A stretch of 64,000 nucleotides of DNA from Paenibacillus sp. AN1007 (GCF_040702995.1 NZ_CP159992.1:1823501-1887500), one strand, 5' to 3'. Numbered from the stretch's first letter, positions 46,041 to 55,341 are shown. Made by a program: numbers and translations. The notes: generated by a model not told the origin, from the letters alone.

Positions 46041-46711
46041 AATTGATACCCCATTCCTCGCAGCGTTCGAATTTCTCCTGTGTCTGTTGTCCAGTGAGAG
46101 AGTGCCTGACGCAGTCGTTTGATGGATAGATCGACAGCACGATCGCTGCCCTCATAGTCCATTCCCCATACTTGTTCAATCAGATGATCTCTGGTGAATG
46201 TACGGTTGGGATGCTCGGACAGAAAAATAAGCAGAGACAGATCTCGTGGAGTCAGTGCAACTTCTGCGCCATTCAGCAGGACCTGCTTGGCAGCAAGATC
46301 AATGACCAGATTGCCAAAGGAGCGCCGATCCTGTCCTCCGGAAGTCCAGTGCGGGTTCCGCCGCAGTACAGCATTCACGCGTGCAACCACTTCCTCGGGG
46401 ACAAACGGTTTGCTCATATAATCATCAGCACCGGCATTTAATCCGTTAAGCCGATCTGTTATATCATCCAGTGCAGTTAGCATAATGACGGGACAAGCAC
46501 TCTTTTCCCGAAATATTCGCAATAGATCCCATCCGTCCATGCCGGGCAGCATAACGTCTAGAAGTATGATAGACGGATTGACCGAATCAAAAAGGGTTAC
46601 AGCAGCCGGGCCATCCGCTGCATGATGAACTTCAAACTCGGCTTTTCTCAGATAAGCAGCCAAAACACGTGCGATTGCCTGCTCATCCTCAACGATAAGT
46701 ACAGATTTCAA
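46025..46711 (-). CDS. OmpR-family response regulator
   Basis: A 228-aa two-domain regulator: receiver with phospho-Asp in IILLDVMLPGMDGWD, Thr and Lys of LTALDD and SKPF, then a winged-helix DNA-binding domain (TPRDLSLLIFLSEHPNRTFTR and LRGMGYQF). It precedes and overlaps its cognate kinase. 193 bp upstream, in the divergent direction, lies the YceI-family gene with candidate direct repeats for OmpR-type binding. Confidence 0.93.
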   Translation of the reverse strand: MKSVLIVEDEQAIARVLAAYLRKAEFEVHHAADGPAAVTLFDSVNPSIILLDVMLPGMDGWDLLRIFREKSACPVIMLTALDDITDRLNGLNAGADDYMSKPFVPEEVVARVNAVLRRNPHWTSGGQDRRSFGNLVIDLAAKQVLLNGAEVALTPRDLSLLIFLSEHPNRTFTRDHLIEQVWGMDYEGSDRAVDLSIKRLRQALSHWTTDTGEIRTLRGMGYQFWIAN

Positions 46712-46819
46712 ACAGGGTGTTCTCCTTTCACAGACAAGCTTGTGTACTGATTTTACATGAGGCAGCGCATAAAGCCAATCCCGTTTTCACGTTTTGAAAA
46801 AAAATGAAAAGAAATCTTA

Positions 46820-46837
46820 TCTTGACTTCTTCCTGAC
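46820..46837 (+). promoter_or_regulatory. direct repeat, candidate OmpR-type response regulator box
   Basis: TCTTGAC (46820-46826) and TCCTGAC (46831-46837) are 7-bp repeats with an 11-bp period, the spacing bound by tandem OmpR/PhoP-family dimers. They lie between the two-component operon and the divergent yceI-type gene. Confidence 0.45.
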
Positions 46838-46904
46838 ACATTGGGCTGTTAAGATCCATATCAAGAGCAGTGATTAACCATACGATACTGGAGGAATTAT
46901 AGAG

Positions 46905-47624
46905 ATGAATAAAAAGGCGAAAACGTGGATTATTACAGGGGTAACCGCAGCAGTTATCATTGGTGCGGGCGGTTATTACTTTACGAATAGTTACTTGGGA
47001 AATAACGTTGAGATTGAACAGGTTCTTCCGGCGAGCACAGCAGCATCCACTACAGCCGCAGACACCGGCACAGCAAAAGCTGTGGAGAATAAAAAGGCAG
47101 GAGCAGACCAGCTGAATGGAGACTGGAATATTAGTCAGGGATCGAAAGTATACTTTTCTGTAACCACATCACAGGAAACCGTAAATTTTGTAGACGATCA
47201 GGTTAGCGGGAAATGGACGCTGAATGTGGATGACCCCGCTAAATCCCAGGCTGAAGGTAAAATTGAGATGAACGGTATCGATTCCGGTAACGGTCAGCGG
47301 GACGAGCATGTGAAAAGCGCGGATTTCTTCGATATGGCTCAGTATCCGCAGGCGACATTCAAAGCCACTTCATTTGAAGGCCTGCCTTCCGAGTGGACAG
47401 AGGGGCAGACCGTAGATTTGAAAATGAAAGGAACGCTGACCGTTAAAGGTGTTGAAAAAGAAGTCACATTTGACGCAAAAGCGGCTTATCAAAACAATCA
47501 GGTGCTGCTGTCGGGCACAACGATGGTTACGTTCGAAGACTTTGGTATGAAGAATCCACACTCGGTAGTACTCTCCACTGAAAATGATATCCAGGTCCGC
47601 CTTGAATTGAAACTGGCGAAATAA
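46905..47624 (+). CDS. membrane-anchored YceI-family lipid-binding protein
   Basis: A 239-aa protein with an N-terminal TM anchor (~7-30), a Thr/Ala-rich tether (~40-70) and a YceI beta-barrel (~72-239): GDWNISQGSKVYFSV, DEHVKSADFFDMAQYPQATF and LKMKGTLTVKGVEKEVTF. YceI barrels bind isoprenoid or amphiphilic molecules; in Gram-positives the function is not settled. RBS CTGGAGGAAT precedes the ATG. The gene is divergent from a two-component system. Its last codons lie inside a 33-bp tandem duplication. Confidence 0.88.
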   Translation: MNKKAKTWIITGVTAAVIIGAGGYYFTNSYLGNNVEIEQVLPASTAASTTAADTGTAKAVENKKAGADQLNGDWNISQGSKVYFSVTTSQETVNFVDDQVSGKWTLNVDDPAKSQAEGKIEMNGIDSGNGQRDEHVKSADFFDMAQYPQATFKATSFEGLPSEWTEGQTVDLKMKGTLTVKGVEKEVTFDAKAAYQNNQVLLSGTTMVTFEDFGMKNPHSVVLSTENDIQVRLELKLAK

Positions 47625-47675
47625 CCGTTTACTTTCAATATAAAACTGGCGAAATAACTGTTTACTTTCAATATA
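47610..47675 (+). repeat. 33-bp tandem duplication at the yceI 3' end
   Basis: AAACTGGCGAAATAAC and onward to CAATATA occurs at 47610-47642 and again at 47643-47675 with a single C/T difference. Copy one includes the last codons and stop of the YceI gene; copy two lies wholly outside it. It is a recent slippage or duplication event. Confidence 0.9.
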
Positions 47676-47729
47676 GAGATTTCCAACTTACAAAGATTCA
47701 TAAGCACCCCATTCGATGAACTTTATATC

Positions 47730-47770
47730 ATCTGCTCTGTTCTGCTTTCAAGAGGACGAGCAGATTTTTT
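47730..47770 (+). terminator. intrinsic terminator
   Basis: ATCTGCTC at 47730-47737 pairs with GAGCAGAT at 47758-47765, followed by T. The rest of the 337-bp gap (to 47961) shows no other feature. Confidence 0.8.
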
Positions 47771-47961
47771 GCTTTTCGGTCCGATGGGAAATAGAGCGAA
47801 TCGATACATTTTAAGGTTGGAGGGAATCTACTTTGTTAAAATAACTGCTGTTTCCTTGCAAAAATACCGTGTTAGCGATGATCGTGAAGCGCTTACAATA
47901 AAGAGGGTTCATAACATTCATTGATCCAAGCATACACAAACACGAGAAGGGGAGATCAAGG

Positions 47962-50900
47962 GTGAATAAGAGGTACATAAGCGGTTGTCTGGTTTTACTG
48001 CTGTTATTCTGTGATCTGGGTCTGGCTGCAAGGCCTGCAGAAGCAGCAAGAAATAATGTGGCGCTGAACAAACCGGTAACGGTGAGTGCGGAAGATTCCG
48101 TGAATAACGGACAGAAGGAAAACGCAGTGGATGGTAACTCAGACACGCGTTGGAGTGCGCCCGGCCCAAGTAAAGCTGATGAGCCGCACTGGTTGATGGT
48201 AAACCTGGAAGGGCAGTACAAGCTGTCTGGTGCGGAAATCACATGGAAAGACGAAGATCAAAACAAGGACAAGTTCATTGAATATACTGTTGAAGTTTCA
48301 CCAGACGGCAGCAGTTGGACTCCAGTCGCGGACAGCCCTAATAAAACGGGAGCGAAAACGACCAGTCTCGATTTTACAACGGATACGCCAGTTCAATACG
48401 TGAGAGTAACGATTCCATTCTATCTGGATGATGGATACTGGCCCGGCATATCTGAATTCAAAGTGTGGGGAGAAGTAGAAGGCACCGAGCCGGCGAACAT
48501 CGAAAGTTACGATCCGGTAGAAGTCAGCACGCTTCGGGGTAATGCCCCAGTGCTGCCAACCGAGGTGAAAGCCCATTATGAGAATGAGAAATCGGGTATG
48601 GTCTCCGTAACCTGGGACAGTGTTGACGAGACACAGTATGAACAAGCGGGTGAATTCACTGTGACTGGAGCGGTCTACGGCACAGAGAAGAGACCTGCTG
48701 CTAAGGTTATCGTTCAAGGTTATCGTTCCGACTATGTGAGAGGTGTCGATATCTCCACACTGACAGCGATTGAAGAAAAAGGCGGCAAATATTTTGACAG
48801 CAATGGCACAGAGCGGGACCTGCTTGATATTCTGAAGGATCGCGGTGTGAATTATGTGCGTTTACGTTTGTGGAATGATCCGCAGAAATCAGGTGGATAT
48901 AACGATAAAGCGGATGTCATCCGAATGGCTGTGCGTGCAAAACAAAAAGGGATGAAAGTACTGCTTGATTTCCATTACTCCGATGAATGGGCTCACCCTG
49001 GGCAGCAGCTTCGGCCGAAAGCATGGGAGGGTTACGACTTTAATCAATTGAAGCAGGCCGTATACGATTATACAGTTGAAGTCGTTGGAGAGATGAAGCA
49101 GGCAGGTGCCATGCCGGATATGGTGCAGATCGGTAACGAGATCAACAATGGCCTTCTGAACGGAGGAGCCAAAATCAATATGGAGGAAAACAAAGCCTTA
49201 CTTCAGCAGGGGATTGCCGGGGTTCGCAAAGTTGAAGGGTCTAATGTCAATCGAGCCGATCGGGCGAAGATAATGATTCATCTGGCTGAAGGCGGGAATG
49301 CCGAGTTGTTTAAATGGTACTTTGGGGAACTGGAAAGCAAAGGAGAAGAGGAAGGACTGGATTATGACATTATCGGATTGTCTTATTATCCGTTCTGGCA
49401 TGGAACCTTTGCTGATGTGCAGAAAACGATGGATGAAGTATCAGTCCTCTATAACAAGGATGTCATCATTGCAGAAACTTCCTATCCGTTCTCTTATAAG
49501 AACGGGGACGCACATGGAAATATTATCGGTTCGGACCAGGCGCTTCATACTGGAGGTGCAGTGTTCCCGGCAACAGAGCAGGGTCAGCATGATGCGATCG
49601 CAGGGATTATGGACTTGGTTGCTAAGGTGCCGAACAATCATGGTGCAGGTTTCTTCTACTGGGAGCCGGCGTGGATTCCGGCAGGTGTAGGCTGGATTGC
49701 CTCCGAGGGCGATGCTTGGGAAAATCAAGGCATGTTTGACTATGACGAATATCCGGCCAATGGTGGACATTCGTATGAAGGACGGGCGCTTTGGTCTCTC
49801 GATGTGTATAAAAGAGGGCTGGATCAGATGCCGACAGATCGGCAGCAGCTGGCTGCAGCACTGAACCGGGCAAATGCTCTTGTGAAAACGGACTTCACAG
49901 CTGAAACCTGGGGCAGTTTGGCTCCGGCGATCGTCACTGCACAAGAAGTATATAGTAAAGCATATACGCCGGGTGGTGTGAGTCAAGATGAAACAAATGC
50001 AGCGGCAGCCGAACTGGAGCGCGTCATGTCAGAGCTTGGAGTGATTCCGCCGAAACGTGAGGAGCTTAACGATGTAATTCAAAAAGCGGGAGGCTATCAA
50101 GAAACGGACTGGTCAGCAGCAACATGGAGCATATTCAGCAAAGCGCTGGAGCATGCGAAAACGGCTGCCGCCAACCCGAAAGCAACCCAAACGGATGTGA
50201 ATCAAGCAGCCGAGCGTTTGAAATCAGCTATTTTAGGACTGTCCGATGTGGATAAAACAAAACTGCATGAGTACATTCAGCTGATGCAGCAGGAGAATGA
50301 ATCCTCCTATACGCGCCGAAGCTGGTCTGTTCTGCAGCAAGCACTGCAGGATGCCATTCAGGTTAGAGACCAAGCTGGTACGGTGCAGTCCGAGGTCAAT
50401 ACAGCACTGAATACTTTAAAACAAGCCTTTACTAATCTGGTCGAACTGGAGGCATTGACGACAGGCAAAACAGCATCGGCTTCATCCAGCGCAGGAACGG
50501 GCGGTAATCAGAACAACTCACCCAAAGGTGCAATCGATGATAATCCAAGCACCTCATGGGGAACGAATGAGGGTCCGGGTGAAAATACCTGGTGGACCGT
50601 GGATTTGGGGCAGGCTGCCAATCTGCGCAAAATAGAGATGTCCATGTGGAGCGGCGGAATCAAATATAAAATAGATGTATCCAATGACAATGAGCATTTC
50701 AAGACAGTGGTAGATACGACAAGTGATGTCGTGGTATCTACATCTCCGAGTCATGTTCTGCCCGAAGGAACAGAGGCACGTTATATCCGTGTGACCATTA
50801 CAGCGGGTTCCGATTGGGTTGGTTTTATGGAGTTTGAGGCATATGGCACATTTCCGGCTGATAAAACGGCATTAAAATCAACTGTGGCATCTGCAGCAGC

Positions 50901-52350
50901 ATTAAAGCAGGCTGATTATACTTCTTCAAGCTGGAGTGTTTTCAGTAAAGCACTGCTTGAAGCACAGCAGCTTGTTCAGGACGTTGAAGCTTCTGCAAAA
51001 GAGTTGAGCATGGCAGCACAGCGGCTAAATGATGCGGCTGCACAGCTGGCGAAGCCAAATACAGCACCGGGTACGGGACAGCCATCTCAGCCGGGCAGTG
51101 CATCCCAGCCATCCGTGCCTTCTGCAGGTTCGAATATCCCAGCAGTCACACCGAAGCCAGCACCGGGCAGCGAGCCGGTCACCGGTTCAGTTAAGGTGAA
51201 AGGTACACCAACGGTAGATGGCATATATGAAGTTCGTCCAAGTACAGCCGAGTTTGCTAAAGCATTGAAGTCAATGGACTCCGCCAAGCGTATGCTCCAG
51301 CTGGCAGCTGATGTACCGGACAGCTTCAAAGCGGTAACGTTCCAAATCCCATCGAGTCAGCTGTCCTCTTGGATGAAGTCGGAGGAAGTACAGTCAATTG
51401 AGGTTGTGGCAGGTAAAACAATCGTCCGTATCCCGCTGCGTTCGCTGCCGCTGACGATTGCGGAAACAGCAGGCACGTTAGATGTCGTTGTTTCGGAAGG
51501 CTCAGACAATGTACTGTCAGCATCACAACGGGCAGCAATTGACAACTCATCGGCTGTTCGAGTCGATATGCTATTAAACAACAAGTCGTTCCCATGGGCC
51601 GACAGAGCAGTAGAAGTGGTTTTGTCCGATGTAGAGCCTGTAAAAACAAAAGATACAGTGATGGTTGTGAATGCAATCTCCACGGATGGTGAATTACAGC
51701 CTCTGACATACTTCAAGTATGATCAAGCTGCAGCAGCAATGGCATTCAAGCCGACACAGGCCGGCAGTTATGTGATTACGAACGCAGAGGTGCCTTTAAA
51801 GGACCTGCAGCATCATACCTGGGCTGTTCAGGAAATTCGGGCCCTCTATGGTAAAGGCATCATTGCAGGTGTAAGTGCATCACGTTTTGAACCGCAGGAT
51901 GAACTGACCCGCGCACAATTTTTGCAGATGATCGTTAAAGTGATCGGGAAAGCAAATCAGACAAATTCCTCGATTACATTACCGACGGATGTAAAGGCTG
52001 ATCATTGGTACGCGGACACGGTCTGTACGGGTATCGAAATGAACATCGTTCAGGGACGGGCAGATGGAACATTTGGGGCAAGCGATCGCATCTCCCGTGA
52101 AGATATGGCGGTGATGCTTTATCGGGCAGTGAAGGCGGCACAACGTGACAACAGCTCCGCTTCTGTAAATGGTCAGCTTGAGTTCAGAGATCAAGATGCC
52201 ATAGCCGAGTATGCAAGAGAAGCGGCAGCAGCCATGCAGCAGCTCGGTGTACTGCATGGACTGCCTGACGGTACCTTTGCTCCAAAACAAACGGCAAATC
52301 GTGCACAGGGTGCAGTTGCGACGGCGAGATTGCTGGAACTGCTGTATTAG
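47962..52350 (+). CDS. surface-anchored multidomain GH53 arabinogalactan endo-beta-1,4-galactanase
   Basis: A 1462-aa exported enzyme that would cut beta-1,4-galactan side chains of pectin. Order: signal peptide (~1-28); F5/8C/CBM32-like domain (~30-170); bacterial Ig-like domain (~178-250); GH53 catalytic barrel (~256-600) with acid/base E393 in QIGNEINNG and nucleophile E505 in IIAETSYP; FIVAR-type three-helix repeats (~615-825); second F5/8C-like domain (~830-965); another FIVAR repeat; a Pro/Ser-rich linker (~1030-1070); a beta-rich domain; and three SLH modules (~1275-1460) for wall attachment. RBS AGAAGGGGAG with a GTG start. The nearest family reference is Bacillus GanB, which is far shorter and secreted free. 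Confidence 0.9.
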   Translation: MNKRYISGCLVLLLLFCDLGLAARPAEAARNNVALNKPVTVSAEDSVNNGQKENAVDGNSDTRWSAPGPSKADEPHWLMVNLEGQYKLSGAEITWKDEDQNKDKFIEYTVEVSPDGSSWTPVADSPNKTGAKTTSLDFTTDTPVQYVRVTIPFYLDDGYWPGISEFKVWGEVEGTEPANIESYDPVEVSTLRGNAPVLPTEVKAHYENEKSGMVSVTWDSVDETQYEQAGEFTVTGAVYGTEKRPAAKVIVQGYRSDYVRGVDISTLTAIEEKGGKYFDSNGTERDLLDILKDRGVNYVRLRLWNDPQKSGGYNDKADVIRMAVRAKQKGMKVLLDFHYSDEWAHPGQQLRPKAWEGYDFNQLKQAVYDYTVEVVGEMKQAGAMPDMVQIGNEINNGLLNGGAKINMEENKALLQQGIAGVRKVEGSNVNRADRAKIMIHLAEGGNAELFKWYFGELESKGEEEGLDYDIIGLSYYPFWHGTFADVQKTMDEVSVLYNKDVIIAETSYPFSYKNGDAHGNIIGSDQALHTGGAVFPATEQGQHDAIAGIMDLVAKVPNNHGAGFFYWEPAWIPAGVGWIASEGDAWENQGMFDYDEYPANGGHSYEGRALWSLDVYKRGLDQMPTDRQQLAAALNRANALVKTDFTAETWGSLAPAIVTAQEVYSKAYTPGGVSQDETNAAAAELERVMSELGVIPPKREELNDVIQKAGGYQETDWSAATWSIFSKALEHAKTAAANPKATQTDVNQAAERLKSAILGLSDVDKTKLHEYIQLMQQENESSYTRRSWSVLQQALQDAIQVRDQAGTVQSEVNTALNTLKQAFTNLVELEALTTGKTASASSSAGTGGNQNNSPKGAIDDNPSTSWGTNEGPGENTWWTVDLGQAANLRKIEMSMWSGGIKYKIDVSNDNEHFKTVVDTTSDVVVSTSPSHVLPEGTEARYIRVTITAGSDWVGFMEFEAYGTFPADKTALKSTVASAAALKQADYTSSSWSVFSKALLEAQQLVQDVEASAKELSMAAQRLNDAAAQLAKPNTAPGTGQPSQPGSASQPSVPSAGSNIPAVTPKPAPGSEPVTGSVKVKGTPTVDGIYEVRPSTAEFAKALKSMDSAKRMLQLAADVPDSFKAVTFQIPSSQLSSWMKSEEVQSIEVVAGKTIVRIPLRSLPLTIAETAGTLDVVVSEGSDNVLSASQRAAIDNSSAVRVDMLLNNKSFPWADRAVEVVLSDVEPVKTKDTVMVVNAISTDGELQPLTYFKYDQAAAAMAFKPTQAGSYVITNAEVPLKDLQHHTWAVQEIRALYGKGIIAGVSASRFEPQDELTRAQFLQMIVKVIGKANQTNSSITLPTDVKADHWYADTVCTGIEMNIVQGRADGTFGASDRISREDMAVMLYRAVKAAQRDNSSASVNGQLEFRDQDAIAEYAREAAAAMQQLGVLHGLPDGTFAPKQTANRAQGAVATARLLELLY

Positions 52351-52379
52351 GGTGGAACTGCAGGTTTGCCAAACGATTT

Positions 52380-52430
52380 AAATAAACAAAAAGAGATCGA
52401 ATACGGTATTCGGTCTTTTTTTGTTTATTT
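52380..52430 (+). terminator. strong, nearly symmetric intrinsic terminator
   Basis: AAATAAACAAAAAGA...TCGAATAC pairs with GTATTCGG...TCTTTTTTTGTTTATTT. Both flanks are A/T tracts, so it could work in both directions. Confidence 0.88.
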
Positions 52431-52443
52431 CGTTAATGTCGTA

Positions 52444-52480
52444 TTGACAATATCAAATTCATTTGTTATCATTTCGATAA
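52444..52480 (+). promoter_or_regulatory. promoter and inverted repeat before the SPFH operon
   Basis: -35 TTGACA at 52444-52449, 17-bp spacer, -10 TATCAT at 52467-52472. TTATC-ATTTC-GATAA (52466-52480) overlaps the -10 as an inverted repeat, and ATATCAAA occurs twice nearby. A repressor site is likely but the regulator is unknown. Confidence 0.65.
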
Positions 52481-52517
52481 TATCAAAACGACATTATTAT
52501 GAAATGAGGTATAGGCC

Positions 52518-53561
52518 ATGTTTGGATTCCGATTCGTCAAGTTTCAACCGAGTGAATACGTAATGAAGGTAAAGAACGGCAGGGTGCAGCGTGAAGGCGT
52601 GGGTTTGTCCTTTTATTATTATGAGCCAACGACCTCGGTGATTGTACTGCCTGTATCTTCAGTCGATGTTCCGTTTATGTTTGAGGAAATTACAGCAGAT
52701 TATCAGACCGTTACCATACAGGGTCAGCTCAGCTATCGCATCATGGATTACAGCAAAATTACGAAGAGCCTGAATTACACGTACAATTTGCGCAAAAATC
52801 AATATATGTCCGACGATCCTGGCAAGCTGGATCAACGAGTCATTACGATTGCCAAAGTGCTCACGAAGAAATATCTGGAACAGCTGCCGCTGCGAGAAGC
52901 CATCCAATCTAGTGAACGGCTTGCCAGCAGCATGAAACGGGAAGTTGCGCAGCATGAAGAGCTGGATAAGCTGGGCGTAGAGCTGATGAACCTCTCCATT
53001 TTGGCGATTTTGCCAAATAAGGAAACGATGCGTGCGCTGGAAGCACAGGCGAGGGAGGAAATTCTGCGTCAAGCGGACGAAGCTTTATATGTGCGTCGCA
53101 ATGCTTCCATTGAGCAGGAGCGCCGTGTGAAAGAGAACGAATTAAATACCGAGATTGCTGTAGAAACGAAGAAGCAGCAGATTCGGGAAACGCAGCTGCA
53201 GGCTGAACGCTCGGTAAAACAAAAGCAGAACGAGATGGAGCAGGAGCAGCTGCAGTTTAATACAGCGATGGAGGAACGTAAGCAGCAGTTGATCGAACTT
53301 ACGGTTGCCAATCAGAATGCTGAAGCGGATGCGAAGGCGTATGAAATTGCAGCTGTCATGAATTCGCTCCAGCATGTGCAGCCAAACGTACTGCAGGCGA
53401 TGGCCAATATGGGGATGAATTCGGATAAACTGATTGCACTCGCATTTCAGGAATTGGCCGAGAACGCCGGCAAAATCGGACAGCTTAACATTTCACCAGA
53501 TCTGCTGCAGGGCTTGATGGCTCCAGCGGAAGGTAGAAGTAAGGGAGGGACGGCACGATGA
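52518..53561 (+). CDS. SPFH/band 7 domain protein
   Basis: A 347-aa protein with an SPFH (flotillin-like) domain at ~10-180 and a long charged coiled coil at ~175-270 (EILRQADEALYVRRNASIEQ then EKEN/KQQ-rich repeats), ending in a helical tail. There is no TM helix or signal peptide, which differs from flotillin. SPFH proteins scaffold membranes and form ring oligomers. Its stop overlaps the ATG of the next small ORF (ATGA). Confidence 0.87.
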   Translation: MFGFRFVKFQPSEYVMKVKNGRVQREGVGLSFYYYEPTTSVIVLPVSSVDVPFMFEEITADYQTVTIQGQLSYRIMDYSKITKSLNYTYNLRKNQYMSDDPGKLDQRVITIAKVLTKKYLEQLPLREAIQSSERLASSMKREVAQHEELDKLGVELMNLSILAILPNKETMRALEAQAREEILRQADEALYVRRNASIEQERRVKENELNTEIAVETKKQQIRETQLQAERSVKQKQNEMEQEQLQFNTAMEERKQQLIELTVANQNAEADAKAYEIAAVMNSLQHVQPNVLQAMANMGMNSDKLIALAFQELAENAGKIGQLNISPDLLQGLMAPAEGRSKGGTAR

Positions 53562-53761
53562 TTGTTGGATGGGGGAAACAAACCAATCTATCTGCTTCCA
53601 GGACGCAGTCTGTACGATCAGGAGGAGTCCATCATAGACGGACAGTAAATCAAGATGATCAGATGAGCGGGGCAAGTCAGACGAGTCAGAAAATCAAAAA
53701 AATCAACCATGGTCGTCCTCAAGTCAAAGGGAAAGTGGGAGGTGGAAGCACAGATGGCTAA
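53558..53761 (+). CDS. small basic protein between SPFH and NAD-kinase-like genes
   Basis: A 67-aa ORF, MIVGWGKQTNLSASRTQSVR and onward to GKVGGGSTDG, rich in Lys, Arg, Ser and Gln, with no recognised motif. It has a strong RBS (AGGGAGGGA, 7-nt spacing), overlaps the SPFH stop by 4 bp and overlaps the next gene's start by 8 bp. This chain of overlaps argues that it is translated, but homology is not established, and it might only serve to keep ribosomes moving through the operon. Confidence 0.6.
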   Translation: MIVGWGKQTNLSASRTQSVRSGGVHHRRTVNQDDQMSGASQTSQKIKKINHGRPQVKGKVGGGSTDG

Positions 53762-54749
53762 GATGAATGAGCCGATGAGTGAGCACAAATTGATTCTGGT
53801 CAAACGGAGAACTCGGCTGGAGGAGTTGATTGTCCGCTATAATACTGTGCAGCAGGCCCAGTTTTATATTGAACGTCTTGGTGCAGACTTCAGCGATTAC
53901 ATCCAAGAAGATCAGCGTTACCGACAGGCAGTACAGCTTGCGCAGCAGCAGCTGAGCCAACTGGGGCGTGTTCAGACCATTGAGCGGGAGCATGTACCGA
54001 ATTTTATATTTGGAGAGCAGGATATTGTCGTTGTGGTCGGGCAGGATGGTCTGGTTGCCAACACGTTGAAATATGTGACAGCACAGCCGCTAATCGGTGT
54101 TAATCCAGACCCGATGCGGTGGGATGGAGTGCTTTTGCCTTTTACAGTGGAGGATTTGAGCTTTATTGTACCGGATGTGATCCGCAGGCAGCGCGCATTG
54201 AAAGAGGTAACACTTGCGAAGGTCGAGCTGAACGACGGGCAGTATCTGTATGGTGTGAATGATCTGTTTATTGGAAGGAAGACGCATGTATCAGCCCGAT
54301 ATGAAGTGCGTTTGGGAAGCTCCATTGAAAATCAATCGTCCAGCGGGATTATCGTGTCTACAGGCATGGGAGCGACAGGATGGTTCAAAAGTGTGCTGGC
54401 TGGGGCTTCGGGGATCGTCAGTTCGGCCGCGTGGCAGCAGCTTAGCAGTGAGGAGCATACAGCTGCTGCAGCTGGACCCCGGTCTACGGATACAGCGAAC
54501 AGAAGTGAGTTTGCGTGGGATGCTCCTTACTTATATTTTACCGTACGTGAGCCGTTCCCGAGCCGCACGACAGCGACTAGTCTTGTCTTTGGGCAGATTC
54601 ATGCCAAACAGCAGCTCCATATCGTTTCACAGATGCCCGAGGATGGTGTCATTTTTAGTGATGGCGTGGAACAGGACTTTCTGGAGTTTAACTCCGGTGT
54701 GCAGGCGACAATTGGTTTGGCGGAAAAGAGAGGGCAGTTGGTCGTATAA
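53754..54749 (+). CDS. NAD kinase-like protein (ATP-NAD kinase fold)
   Basis: A 331-aa protein. The GGDGT motif of NAD kinase appears as VVGQDGLVANTL (~95-107), the NE motif as GVNDLFIG (~167-174), and the nucleotide-binding loop as STGMGATGWFKS (~202-213). The changed GGDGT, with GQDGL, leaves kinase activity uncertain. ATG 53754 is preferred because GGGAGGTGG lies 8 nt upstream. It overlaps the small ORF by 8 bp. Linkage to an SPFH protein suggests a joint membrane-related role (inference). Confidence 0.78.
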   Translation: MAKMNEPMSEHKLILVKRRTRLEELIVRYNTVQQAQFYIERLGADFSDYIQEDQRYRQAVQLAQQQLSQLGRVQTIEREHVPNFIFGEQDIVVVVGQDGLVANTLKYVTAQPLIGVNPDPMRWDGVLLPFTVEDLSFIVPDVIRRQRALKEVTLAKVELNDGQYLYGVNDLFIGRKTHVSARYEVRLGSSIENQSSSGIIVSTGMGATGWFKSVLAGASGIVSSAAWQQLSSEEHTAAAAGPRSTDTANRSEFAWDAPYLYFTVREPFPSRTTATSLVFGQIHAKQQLHIVSQMPEDGVIFSDGVEQDFLEFNSGVQATIGLAEKRGQLVV

Positions 54750-54850
54750 TTTAGTTCCTTCCATTATAATATCGATCTATATTAAATTGATCCTTTTATC
54801 TACTGAGAGATTTAACGGGTGTTGTTTTAAAAGGTAAATCCGAAATCCAA

Positions 54851-54894
54851 ACCTGTGTTTTCTTGATTTGAATCAAGGAGATGCAGGTGTTTTT
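54851..54894 (+). terminator. intrinsic terminator of the SPFH operon
   Basis: ACCTGTGTTTTCTTGATT at 54851-54868 pairs along its full 18-nt length with the segment at 54871-54888 (G-T pairs included), followed by GTTTTTG. Confidence 0.85.
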
Positions 54895-54942
54895 GCATTA
54901 AGATAAATACATCACCAGAACGAATACAGGAGGATGATGATC

Positions 54943-55284
54943 ATGAGTATCACATCATTGCAAGACGTCAAAGCATACAGTACGGAACGGTTCACCAAAC
55001 GGGTACTTTTTCAACAAGGGGGCGGGGTAACCTTTGTGCTTCATTTCCTGCCTGGACAGCAGCTCCCCGTTCACAAACATCCCGGTGCAGACCTCTCGCT
55101 GCTCGTCGTTGAAGGAAAAGGCACACTGATTCTGGACGGAAAAGAGCAGGAGATTAAGGCAGAAGATGCGGTGTCCTGCGGAGGCGAGACTGAATTCGCT
55201 TTCCATAACACAAGTGATGCGGAGGTTCGGTTGTTTGTCGTACTGAGTAAAGTGCCGGAACCTTCCTACGCCAAGGATATCTAG
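54943..55284 (+). CDS. small cupin-domain protein
   Basis: A 113-aa single-cupin protein: cupin motif 1 as GQQLPVHKHPGADLSLLVVEG with two metal-type His and an Asp, motif 2 as FAFHNTSDAEVRLFVV. Function unknown; single cupins bind metals or small ligands. ATG 54943 is preferred because AGGAGGA lies 7 nt upstream; an ATG at 54934 falls on the RBS. Confidence 0.85.
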   Translation: MSITSLQDVKAYSTERFTKRVLFQQGGGVTFVLHFLPGQQLPVHKHPGADLSLLVVEGKGTLILDGKEQEIKAEDAVSCGGETEFAFHNTSDAEVRLFVVLSKVPEPSYAKDI

Positions 55285-55317
55285 TATAGAAGAGGAACGT
55301 GTAAATTGTAAGAATTG

Positions 55318-55341
55318 GAGACTCTGTCAGGGTCTCTTTTT
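55318..55341 (+). terminator. intrinsic terminator after the cupin gene
   Basis: GAGAC at 55318-55322 pairs with GTCTC at 55332-55336, followed by TTTTT. Confidence 0.65.
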
